64,000 bases of DNA from assembly GCA_015227615.1 (NCBI GenBank), contig JAALGZ010000010.1, positions 1,240,001 through 1,304,000 of the forward strand, given 5' to 3'. Below, piece after piece: positions 25,901-36,564 of this stretch. How positions within the stretch are numbered: the stretch's first letter is position 1; each line of letters begins with the position of its first letter. The DNA is from Labyrinthula sp. Ha. Its lineage: Eukaryota; Sar; Bigyra; Labyrinthulida; Labyrinthulaceae. Made by a program: the position numbers and the translations under genes. The notes beneath the pieces are model-generated. The model was not told the DNA's origin and did not search any database. It saw only the letters and a program-made list of their open reading frames with translations.

Positions 25901-26280
25901 CATCGTGGTGGTCCACGATTTCAATCAACTATTTCATCATTTTCACTGATGAGGTAATCTTCTTCATTTCACGTAAGCGTCTTACTATTTGATCATTGAT
26001 GTGAGGCAAAACATTAAAATGCTGGCCTCCAGTTGAGCGAGCCGCGGTGTCAGCATTATTATAACTATGGAGAAAGGCGATGATGCCCTCTGGATCCAAA
26101 CTTCCTAAATATGGGCTAAGCATGAAAGGTGACGGATGAGGCTGTAAAATATATTTGTGAATGTATTCCGAAGGTTCTGGCGTAGTAGCTTCTTCCTCTC
26201 TTGGTTCCTGCTCTTCACTCTCATGAATTCCCGGTGCCTCTTGTTCTACCCTTCTCTTACTTTGCTTTCGGGTACTAATG
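22940..26280 (-). mobile_element. Fossil Ty3/gypsy-like LTR retroelement, broken
   Basis: Minus-strand relic. Parts that can still be recognised, in 5'-3' order of the element, are a gag-like region (about 25737-26123), an aspartic-protease-like patch (about 24806-25009, with an LTLDSRAS motif), a reverse-transcriptase patch (about 23508-23759, with GSFEMISGFDY and the usual downstream PQEW and LFHN blocks) and an RT-end/RNase H-side patch (about 23151-23363). The order gag-PR-RT fits LTR elements of the Ty3/gypsy group. It is broken many times and no LTRs were identified, so it looks old. It is less AT-rich than the flanking desert. Boundaries are approximate. Confidence 0.6.
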
Positions 26281-26289
26281 CGACTCTAA

Positions 26290-27405
26290 AGTGATTCAAA
26301 TATATGATTCTTTTTTCCATGTGCACGGGAAATTTTTGACCTTCTTCTACGAGTTTATAAATAAATTCTGTTTCTGATCTCATACTTTTAACAGGGAACT
26401 TTGTTCGAACAATGAAATCTTATATAATAAGTCCGGGAAGCCTTGAAATGTGTCTTATCTCAGTTACTTCTTAAATTCTCATTCTGAATCGTTTTCAATG
26501 ATATTGAACTAAAGGTCAACTCTACGAAACCAAAACGATTATGTATGAATGAGCGTATATCAAGTGAGAAATGATTATATGAATTTACGCTGGTTACTAT
26601 TTCTATATAGGCAGTTTCTAGGTACTCACATGGGAAATTTGTGTTACTAGCTGGCTTGGGGAGTGTTTTTAAACTGTGGTCTCGACTGAAGCTGTTGTTG
26701 TGTATTCATGTGACCATATTTAGTAATATTTCCCTTGGAATAGTTAGTGGCATAGTAGTATATCGGTACAGGGACAAGTTCTTGGTTATTGTGTAATGTA
26801 AGCGTTGAGCTAGTAAGGAAGAAAAGTTTTATAAAGAAAGTGAGAGAAATTTTAAACTATTATTCGAATAGTTTTTACAAAATTAAAGAAATCAATTTTC
26901 TCTGCAGACGTGTGGTTTGTTTATTATCGACTCGAAAAACGCAATACATCTTACTAACTTCCATCCTTTGTTACCTGTGATAAATAGATTAATGGAAAGT
27001 ATGAACTAGTTTTGAAAAGAAAAGCTAGTTAATAGCTAATAGAAAAATCATTTCTTCGCTATTTATTACTTTATCTTATGAAATCAATAAGATTCATGTA
27101 ATAATGTGTCTTTTTAGTTGGACAAGTAATTGTCCGTATTGTCTATACATGTATGAGGATATGAATATTGAACTAAATGAACTGGAAGAGTCTCAAAAGA
27201 GCTTTAAAATAATATAAGTAACGTTGTCTCAATCCCAGTAATTGTTGGGATATTGAGGTTTTACGATCTGTTGTTTCCGGTGCTTATGTATTAGTAAGGA
27301 TGTATTATGTAAAGTTGCACCAACCGTGCGGTAATACAATATTGTATTATAACTATGTAAAGTGTAAACAGTCAGCAAAGAGAGAGTCGAACACTTGACT
27401 GCTTA
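26290..27405. other. Non-coding gap
   Basis: AT-rich DNA between the retroelement fossil and the family gene that follows. A 63-codon frame at 26789 has no resemblance to a known family. Confidence 0.45.
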
Positions 27406-27432
27406 GTGTCTGACTCTGTGAAAGTATTTGAA

Positions 27433-28191
27433 ATGGAAAAAGAAGCTACACTCACGATTGTTTATAACTTGTTCAAGAAAAATGTCTTTAGTAAAGAATT
27501 CAATAAATTTTTACCTTTTTATATGAAAAATATGAGCAGCAATGAAGAAAGAGAAGAAAGCTTAAGAAAGAGTGACAAAAACTTTTTTAAAATGTCTCAT
27601 CTTAAAATGGAGAAAATAATAGTTTCTGATATAGTCTTAGAAATACTTGACCCTAAAAATAATCATAGTCTTTCACAATTTAGTCCTGCATGCAGGCATA
27701 AAAGTGTTCTTAGCTGCAAGAATAGTATATTCTGCTGTCTTATAGTCTTACTTCGGAGCAATCAAAAGACAATAAAATTAGAAAAGAAGATTTAGTTAAA
27801 ATTTTTACTTATCATATACAAAAATTTATTTGGCTTATGTAAAAGATTGATAAATTCTGCAAGAAACAGAACTGAAACTCGAAGTTTTTACTTAGCGTTG
27901 TATAATCTCTTGGATGAAATATCCTAATATGCAAAAAGTCATAAGCTTCTTTATAGGGTTGAACAAAACTCGAAATTTGAGTTTATAGAAACTTTCTCTG
28001 CTTCTTATAAGGCATTTAATTTTCTTTATCCTAAACTCTCAGAGCTAGAACTTCTTCAGTTACTTATTGAAATCTCCTATCTTAATGTAACAGAACAAAG
28101 GAAATTCAAGAAAACTATAAAGGATTTAAACTATACTCTTGGAAATAAAGTTAATATTCTTTTTAATATACTGCAAAGAAACAATACATAA
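27433..28191 (+). pseudogene. Family member 1 of three local paralogues, probably damaged
   Basis: Starts at ATG 27433 (MEKEATLTIVYNLF) and ends at the TAA near 28191 after FNILQRNNT. It aligns by eye to the two minus-strand genes at 29-31.6 kb: HLKMEKIIVSDIVLEIL matches FLAAEKVIQ...FLEML of member 2, and the C-terminal segment FKKTIKDLN...ILFNIL matches the FYRDIFFSLL region of member 3. A 31-nt GT-AG intron at 27839-27869 fits well. The frame change near 27.70-27.73 kb and the TAA near 27.93 kb are not cleanly solved by short introns, although a 39-nt GT-AG candidate covers the latter. So this is either a decayed copy or a gene whose exons I cannot fully place. Function is unknown. Confidence 0.55.
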
Positions 28192-28194
28192 AAA

Positions 28195-29045
28195 ATCAGA
28201 GGTGAAAGATGTGCGCTATGAATGTTATTCAGGGAAGTATTGGAAGCGCTTCTGTTAATTGACAATTACTTTTATAGTTCCAGCTATGAATTTTCTTGTT
28301 TCTATACTGAGTATGCTGATGAACAGGGAAAAAGGCAATTTTAAGTTGGTCGATCATTCACAACAGGTTTCTCAACATGCAAGTAATTTTATTTACATTT
28401 GTTAACTCAAAGCAGATGAGATAGTATCATCTTCTTTCAAGTTGAAATTCGTTAACCAAAGCAAGTTGTTGGTATTTGTTTCTATAGCTCAGATATATTA
28501 TTTATATAATTCGAGCTGTAAAGGCAATTAATACTAGAACTGAAATATTTCATGTTTTATGTATGTCTTTTTCTCTTGCAGTATTATATTTTTCTATATT
28601 TTTACTCCAAGTATATTTTCTGTGTCAAACAATAAATGAACTATATTTTATATTCTTCGCAAGTTTTTTATTTCAAGAGTAAAATTGGAACTTTAAAAAA
28701 AATCCTTATTAGTATATTAACTATTAAGACGATAGAAAAATATAAATAGAACGTTTTAACTAAATAGAAAATAAAGCTGCGACAACAGAACTTATGCAAA
28801 TATAAATAATACCCAATATCAACTATCCTTTACATTATAACACAACATCTTTTATTCTTCATCAATTTTGTAATATCTAGTTTTTCCCTACGATCTGCAA
28901 GATTATTCAGCTTATCTGGATTCTCCACATAATTCTAATATTTGTACTCTGCAGCTAAACAGCAGTTGATAAAATATTTTGCAATAACTTTGTATTCTTC
29001 ATTTCTATCAATTTTTTCAAAGGTAATCCGTGTTTTTCTTTTTCC
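28195..29045. other. Non-coding gap between family members 1 and 2
   Basis: About 850 bp of AT-rich sequence separating the ends of two convergent genes. No coding pattern was seen. Confidence 0.5.
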
Positions 29046-29915
29046 TTACTTAACCCAATTCAACAGCTCTTCATGTACTTCTGTAAAAGATTTTCCATTT
29101 AAACTATTCTTTTCAAAAAATGCATGAGTTCTATTTATTCTTAAATCAGCAAAATACCCATCACAAATAAATTCACCAAATTCCCCTTTTCTAGAATATT
29201 TTCTATTTTCTCTAAATTCATTTCCAGAAACTAAATCAAGTATTCTAAACTCTTCAAAGCCTAATGATAGCAATATATCAGGTAAGTTTTTCATACACTG
29301 CAAAAGTTTATACATATTTATACGAAAAGTTTCTTCACTTCTTACATTTTCAGCATTATGCTGCTTGAATGAATCTGTATATTTTATTTTCGGAAGTTGC
29401 ATCTTTTCTTGATTTCTTTCTTCCATATTTTTATACTGTAAATTATTATTTGGTTTCTATAAAACATATTTAATTTCAAGATCTTGAATCTGTAAACAAG
29501 AATTACACAAATCAACTAAAACAAAGTAAATGCTTTGCAGTTGAATATTTGTAACTTCAAGTTTTAATTCCTTTAAAACTTTCTATTGTTTTATTAGTAA
29601 GAACAAAACTAAAAAAACATCTGCATCATAAAAAATAGAATCTTCTAGATTACAACAACTTAACATCTCTAGAAAACTTTTGCATTCAAGACTCTGAATT
29701 ACTTTTTCAGCAGCTAGAAATGAAATCTTGGAAGAAATATTCATATTTTTAATATCTGAAATATATTTCTCCAAGTTTTCTGGTTCAACAATTCCATTCT
29801 CTTCTTCTTCATCATTTTCTTTAAAAGATAAGTGTTCAACACTACTATTTATGATAAAAAATTCATATATAGTTATTAGTTTAATATTAAAATTGTCATT
29901 ATTAAAATCATTCAT
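29046..29915 (-). CDS. Family member 2, unknown protein, three exons
   Basis: complement(join(29046..29435, 29466..29582, 29610..29915)), 813 coding bases, about 270 residues, ATG at 29915 (MNDFNNDNFN). Introns are 30 nt (29436-29465) and 27 nt (29583-29609). Both are multiples of three, each contains an in-frame TAG, and the 27-nt one includes a TACTAAT branch-point motif. The protein is helix-rich without Cys clusters, signal peptide or membrane segment, and has an acidic linker (FKENDEEEENG). It resembles member 3 over the stretch ending SIYFVLVDLC, against AIYFIIFEMC in member 3. No known domain is recognised; the repeated helical pattern could be ARM/HEAT-like, but that is a guess. Confidence 0.65.
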
Positions 29916-30356
29916 TTTTTTTTGTTGAATTTTGTTCTGTTTTTATGTCCTTTCTCAACCTTTCAACTGAATCGAACATTCTTTACAAACTTATTCTGTC
30001 TATGAAACAAACAATCACATCCATATAGACGAAACATGAAAATTGAATAAATTGAATAAAACATAACATTCAATAATCTAAATCTCAATATGAGTTAAAT
30101 ATATCGTTTCTTTTCCAGTTCATTCATTTACTTTATCTATAGTCAAGACATGAAGCTATATAACTGGGCAAAAACAGGTCTTTTCTTAAGCCAATCAAAT
30201 TATCTTATTCTTATCCTCATGATTTTCTTTATGAAAAACAAAAACAAGAAATACTTATCTATTTCAAAAAAAATATATTTAAAGTTTACTCACTAATACA
30301 ATTAGCAACGTTTTCCTATAAAATATTTCTTACTACTCTATTCATTAATTTCTCTA
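29916..30356. other. Intergenic gap between members 2 and 3
   Basis: About 440 bp separating two same-strand genes. It presumably holds the 3' end of member 3 and the promoter of member 2, but no clear signal is visible. Confidence 0.5.
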
Positions 30357-31628
30357 CTATTTTTTCTTAAACAACGGATTAACACTTTGCAATGGTTGAC
30401 TTGAATCAAACTTTTTCTTTTTTCTTGATCTACTTGAATAACCAGGTGGTTTTGGAGCTGTATATTTTATAGTATTTATTCCTTCAAAAGTATTTCCATT
30501 CAATAATTCGTGTTGTTGTTTTCTTGCTTTTTTCATTGTTTGATCACCACCAAAATTCTCATCCAAATTATTTGGTATATCAATAAAAAGTTTTGGTTTA
30601 TTTTTTCGTTTTATTTCTTTTGTTGGTTTTTTTCTTCCTTTTATTACTTGGCTAACTATTCTTCCTCTATTAGAAATTTTTATTGGAGAATTAAAAGAAA
30701 GTCTTTTTTTTTCCTTTTTTTGTTCATTTTGAATTTCAGTTTGCTTAGCAACGTCATTTTCTTCTATTGCCATTGTTCTTTTAATATCTTCTTTTTTATT
30801 TTCTTCTTTTGTTATTTCCTTTATCCATTTATTTGCTTTAAAAAATACTTGATCAAAATATTTTTCATTTGGTAATAAAGAAAAAAATATATCTCTATAA
30901 AAACTCTTTTTTATTTTATAACAAAAATTTTGTAAAGCTAAATGATATTCTGAAAAATATTTTTGAGAACCTGGATTAAGTTCATCAACTAAACTTTGAA
31001 CACGATCAAACCGTTCTTGTGAAAAATATTTTCCATTCTCTTCTAAAAATATACTAAAATCGACTTCATTCTTTTTTGGTCCTGCTTTTTTATTTGATGT
31101 TTGATATTTTTTTTCTAATTTTGATAGTTTTGTTGATAAATTTCTTGTAAGTAACAAAAAATTATACATATTTCTTGCTAAGAGATAATGACGAAAAGTT
31201 AAGTTTGTTGAAGTTAATTTCAAACACATTTCAAATATAATAAAATATATGGCATTCAAATGATCTTTTTTAATATAAGGTTTTATTAATTCTAGATCTC
31301 CTTCATGAAAAATTACTAGAATTAGAGAAATTATTATTTCTTTTTCAAAAGAAAATTCTTCAAAAATATTACATACTTGAAAAATATTTCTTTCAATTAT
31401 ATTTTCATCAAGAGGAATAAGTAAACTTGAAGATAAAATATTTCCAGTTACTTTTGGCCAACCTAAATTTCTCCAAACGATATTTGGTATTGCAAAGTCA
31501 GGTAAAATCTCGGCATTAATCCACTCATATCGTATTTTTCTATTTCTAAGTGGCTTACTTGCTTTCAAAAAATCAGACAATTGTTCAATTTGTGTTTCTC
31601 TATTATTTTTATTTTCTTCATCACCCAT
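30357..31628 (-). CDS. Family member 3, unknown protein with basic C-terminal tail
   Basis: An uninterrupted frame from ATG 31628 (MGDEENKNNRE) to the stop at 30357-30359 gives 423 residues. Roughly the first 280 residues are helix-rich and align with members 1 and 2 (IIERNIFQVCNIFEEF; AIYFIIFEMCLKL; YHLALQNFCYKI). The last 140 or so are low-complexity and strongly basic, with clusters such as KGRKKPTKEIKRKNKPK and SRSRKKKK that could be nuclear-localisation or nucleic-acid-binding signals. Open sequence extends about 25 codons upstream without an ATG, so a short 5' exon cannot be excluded. Members 1 and 2 lack the basic tail. No known family is recognised. Confidence 0.7.
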   Translation of the reverse strand: MGDEENKNNRETQIEQLSDFLKASKPLRNRKIRYEWINAEILPDFAIPNIVWRNLGWPKVTGNILSSSLLIPLDENIIERNIFQVCNIFEEFSFEKEIIISLILVIFHEGDLELIKPYIKKDHLNAIYFIIFEMCLKLTSTNLTFRHYLLARNMYNFLLLTRNLSTKLSKLEKKYQTSNKKAGPKKNEVDFSIFLEENGKYFSQERFDRVQSLVDELNPGSQKYFSEYHLALQNFCYKIKKSFYRDIFFSLLPNEKYFDQVFFKANKWIKEITKEENKKEDIKRTMAIEENDVAKQTEIQNEQKKEKKRLSFNSPIKISNRGRIVSQVIKGRKKPTKEIKRKNKPKLFIDIPNNLDENFGGDQTMKKARKQQHELLNGNTFEGINTIKYTAPKPPGYSSRSRKKKKFDSSQPLQSVNPLFKKK

Positions 31629-31643
31629 GCTCTTACTATTCAC

Positions 31644-34600
31644 TCTTGAAGTTACTTTATTGAAGTTTCGTTCCGATTTTAATACACATTTCTGTCTCTT
31701 TTAGCCATCAAAGTTAACACCGGGAAACTGCAAATTGAAATATGAAAACCAGAAACATGAAAAGAATGATTATCTATATCAGCAAAGATTTATTGTTAAG
31801 CTCTGTTAATAATTGCTTTTATAACAAATTTACACAAAATCCTATTGATTTTCATACTGTGAAAATAACGTTATACTGATAGCAAGGAGAATATTTTATA
31901 TAAGAGAAACTGTAAATGAAAAGTAAATTTGATCAAGGAATATTATGCTTTAAGTTCTCAAGCAGCCTTTTGCTTTTAAATCGAAGCTTCAGGAAAATAT
32001 AGTTGAAATCTGGTATTATCCATAAGTGAGATAAATGACTTACGTCTCAAGCGTGTTACAAGAAAACATTGTCTAAATTGACTTAGAAACTGAAAATGAG
32101 CAGCGACTAAGAAGGAAGAACGAAACTTTGTATGTCAACCAATGACTGAGCTTGCTTTCTTATGGCTCTATTGATATTAGTTTTAACAGAACTCAAGTAC
32201 AAAGTTTGTGATAAACTAGAGGTTAATAAGGTGTCTTCTTGTTGTTCTAAACAAATTTTAACTGAGTATAAGCCTATAAACTAAATGTCAAGTCTTTGAT
32301 TTGAGTCTTGCATTCTCAGAAGGAACTAAATATTATAATTTTTTTTGCATGTTTTCAGAACTAAATATTTTAAGTTTATTTGCATGCTTGCATAACTGAA
32401 TAGTAAAATACAGATTCCACAGAATACTAGATGTTTCGATAACTGGGGAAAGGCAATAACTACAAACTCTGCAAGAGTCTTCGGCTCTTACATTATTCTA
32501 AAACAGATATGAATTGCATCTAATAGAATCTTCCCAACTAATATAAGGCTTAGTTACATGAAATCACTTCTCTAGTCCTAATATTTCCAGCTAGTGATAA
32601 AATTTAATAACACAATATCTAAATGTCCAAACTAATATAACTGTTACTACAAGTGCATCTCATTCCCCATTGGCTCCGTTTAGCAATGCAATTACAAACT
32701 AACAAATATTAAATCCTCATCTAGGCTCTTCTTCCCCCAAACAATTCCAATTTTATAGAAGGTATATCAAGTCTAGTTATAATAAACTATTTGAAACATC
32801 TAAGTTTCATTCAAGTACACAGAACTAGAGTTTCATAACGACACACAATACAGTAGTCCTACCGATATATAACGGTATTGCTGAATTACGGTAGCATAAT
32901 GGTACAAATTTCCCAAAACTTTCTTTAGAGCTTGTACTACCGTATACCACTATTTGCCGTGAGGTATATGTATTCTCTAAAATAATGGGTAATTCACCAA
33001 ACTCTAGTTGTTTTCTATCTGTCTTAAGACAAAACCAGACAAGTCCAGAAAAAATGCCTTCAATGAACAAAATATAATGCTAACAGAAATACAAATTGTT
33101 CTTAAACATGAAAGAAGAATAACTTATTCGCCTATTGCTTATTTGAGTACTTGAAGAATATTTCTTGACTAAAATTATGTAACTAGATAGACACCTTCTG
33201 CTAAGAATATCCTGAAAATTATCATATCATGCAAAATATTTCTTTTTATTAATACTACCTACGTCTGATGAATCACAGTTTAACTTATTTAAGTTTCACA
33301 AACAACGCTTTTATTTCTTAACCTGAAACTTGTCAGAAAATGCATATAATAACAAATTTTAAACGACTACAAATTTTGTTCTTCCTTAATTAGGCATTAC
33401 CAACCTGCGCAAATTTATATGTGTTTTCAAATGGTTCATCATGGGTAAAACTTTAAGAAAATAATATCTCTTTGGTCAAATACCACGAAATTAAGCTATG
33501 AACTTATCTAAGACTAGTATCTGGCTATCAAAAATAGATAAAGATATTTTTTTTAGTTCTTGTTTCCTTTAGTTAGTCAAATCTCTGTTATATTATTGCT
33601 GATCTCTGCAAAAGCATATGTATTTTTTAGACAATTTTAATTCTGAGTTTAGAGTAATGTTAAATTAAGCCAAGTAGCTATTGTAGAGATTAATAGGAGA
33701 GTTCCTGGAGCTTCTTTGAACAATACTCGGAGGAACCCTAAATTATCCAAGCCTAGAGGTGGTAATCATTTCTCAGGATGTCTTGTTACTTGGTATCACC
33801 CATTCAGGAATATTTGACATTTAAGGGTATCCTTTTTCAGAGTTTCTGAGAACTTGGAAATAGGATGCATTGTTAGGAAGTCTATACAGAATGCTTCAAT
33901 TCTCAAACAAAGTTGTTTATAGATCTAAATTCACCCATTGTTTCGACTGGTGAGGTCTGTTTGGGCTCTAGACGAGTATTTCTTGAGGTATTACACGGAT
34001 TGAAGTTGTTAAAAACAAAATTTTAGTCCAATATCGACTTTTCTTTAAAAATAACTTTAAAAAAATCCTAAAAACAGAATTAAAAGTTACAGTTCGTGTT
34101 TTTTAGTTGTTTGGGGATACCTATTATAAAAATTTATGGGGCTATAGCAAAACTGAGTGATTTCGTATTTTCAGATGTGCAGATTTTCAACATTTGACTT
34201 TTTTGAGTGAGGTTTAGCTCAGTTACAATTAACTAGTGAAGAAATATTCTGACAATGGTTTGAGAAGTCAGGTATAGTGAATTCTTAGGATCTGAGAAGA
34301 ATCAGATCATCTATAGAGTTGTTCTTCATGCTGTTACGTTTGAATGTATGTTTTTTTAGAGATGTGTAAACTTGGTGAAAAGGACCCCTAAAATTAGCCT
34401 TTTTTAGGGGTTAAAGTACTCTTCCGTATCAAATATCTTGACAAAACACATGGTTGGAAAGGTTTTTTAAATGTGAAACACATTGTGGGTGATAATATTG
34501 TATTTGAGGAAGATTTCGTGACAAAAACTAGCAAATACTATATGCATTATTTTCAGTAATCGCGTTTTATTATACTTTTTATTAAACCAATTCTCTACAT

Positions 34601-36059
34601 TTCTATGTTATTAAGTTTTGTATTTAGTTTGCAATATGTTTTGAACTTTATGCAAGGCGTGAAAAGGTATTGTTGATTATATGGCCATTATACTGCATTT
34701 TTAAAAAAACCGTTCATGAAGCTTTTACAACCCCGTAGTAACAAGAAAATTAAACTACTATTGGTCTCTAAAACTTTGAGCTTGAACATCATAGTTAATA
34801 CTTAGAGTTTACAGAGATGGTGTAAACATTTTTCGTAGTTGTTTTCTGGTTGATAAAAAATGAATGAGCAATATATTGGTGAAATGTGGTGTTCTACATG
34901 AAATTATTTTTCTCATATCCTAAAGTTTCCTGTATGAACAGATAGTTATCTAAAACAGATTTCTAAAACTGTACTTTTTTCATAACTCAAAAATTTCGTT
35001 GAGAAGTAGCCTTTGCAATTTTTTGATATTTCATCAATGCTACAGGTTGACCAGAAAAGAATAGAAGAGAAGAGCATAATTAGTTCTCTAATAAGAGAAA
35101 CTTCAAACCGAGTTGTTTATAATGTTTTTACAAGATAATTACAGTAACTTAAAATATACCCTTAAGCTAAAATTCTGTGAGATAAGAAGACACAAAAATA
35201 TAAGTTGGAAATGGCTAATAATAAATACAGAGATACGTACTTTAATCATAGTATAACTTACTAAAAAATAAAAGCAATAGATTTTCGAAAGTACAATTTA
35301 TAGTGCCTTAAGTTCTCTGGTTTAAAAGATGAAGTAAAGGTTAAGAAACCTTATTTTTCAGAGAAAAATATTGATATGCAAGTTTGTGTTTTGGTTTTTT
35401 GATTTTCAAAACTTCCATAACTCGCAGTTAACTTTATAAAAACCAAGCTTTCCTTTTTTTAGTCTTTGAGAACTTAAAACACCTTTTCACGGGTGTTGTT
35501 GGTTTTTTAAACAAAGCTTAAGCCCAGATACAAATATTTCAATAAGATGGTTAGGCAGAACTTTAACTATCGCGAACAGACATATTTTGTTTCGAGAGAC
35601 TTTAATTTTTCATTACCTATTCTCACTTATGTTAAAAGACAGTTTACTGACCTTTCCGAAAATGTAATTAACTTTCATGAAGCGTTTTTGAGATCTAGTA
35701 AGAGGGGAGGGGTATTTTCTGCAGTCATTATCCGTTTTGTTGCTGTTAAATCACTACTATTTATTGCTCTTAGCGATTTCAAAAGGAGTAAAACATGAAG
35801 TAAATATTCTCTAAAAAAGAGAGAACTTTCAAACGATTATTACTATGTCTCTTGACTCCTAGATGTTTTCTAGATATACCCCTTTTTTTTCTTCCACTTG
35901 CAGGAGGTTTCCTCGAAGTTAAAGGAATCAGTCTACAATGCCCGTACTGGTACTCTCAGCCAGATTCTGTGTAGCATAGCTGTAGATGATATGTTCATGA
36001 AGTATCGAGAATTCGTGTTCGGTCCTATGGAATAGGAGGTTTGCTAACGGAAATGGAAT
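31644..36059. other. Desert with one palindrome-rich patch
   Basis: No supported gene. At 32840-32960 the hexamers TACCGT/ACGGTA and close variants recur in both orientations, including a TACCG-ATATATAA-CGGTA hairpin, which suggests a worn palindromic repeat. Frames at 32825-33070 (minus) and 35547-35798 (plus) start with non-ATG codons or lack any family resemblance. Confidence 0.45.
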
Positions 36060-36089
36060 ATAATTTCATTAAGATCTGAGGGAATGTGT

Positions 36090-36285
36090 AAATGATCCAA
36101 ACTTATCAATAATCAAACGAATCAGTAAATCAATTAATTTTGGTCATAAGGCCTAATTTATAATTGATTATTATTTGATTATCAACAGCTAATCAAAATG
36201 ATCTGGGAACTATCAGACTCGATCAATAAAAAAATCTGTGCCACTTTCTTATTGCTTAATTATCAATAAATCAAATCCCAACCCT
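36090..36285. mobile_element. MITE copy 3, short or internally deleted
   Basis: AT-rich block sharing the arm sequences of the copies at 8.7 and 22.2 kb: GGCCTAATTTATAATTGATT, TATCAGACTCGATCAATAA and the end AAATCAAATCCCAACCC followed by TA. The hairpin-bearing interior of the longer copies is absent. The left boundary is unclear. It lies about 280 bp upstream of the LRR-ROC-COR start codon, so it could affect that promoter. Confidence 0.6.
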
Positions 36286-36564
36286 ACGCAGAAACATCAA
36301 AAAAAGAAGTATCCCGTTGGTGGGCCCCTTAAAACACGATAATCATTAACATACTATTGTTAAGAGGCCTTTTAACATTAGCTTCGTGTAAATCAAGGTG
36401 AGGCTTTCTTATTAATGTTAACGCTCTAACAATAGTTGTGTTTAATTGACCTGATTCAGCCACTTTGTTTCTTTCAAACAATACTTTTATACAAAAATTT
36501 TGGGCAATTACTTTGTGTCCAAAGAGTACATCATAAAATCTCAATTCAACCAGACAAAAGAAAC

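Noticed and set aside
29583-29609. In-frame TAG as evidence for stop-codon reassignment
   Set aside because: The TAG lies in a GT-AG intron with a TACTAAT branch point; other genes end normally at TAA or TAG.
30510-30875. 121-codon Phe-rich plus-strand frame
   Set aside because: Antisense shadow of family member 3, whose Lys codons read as Phe on the other strand.
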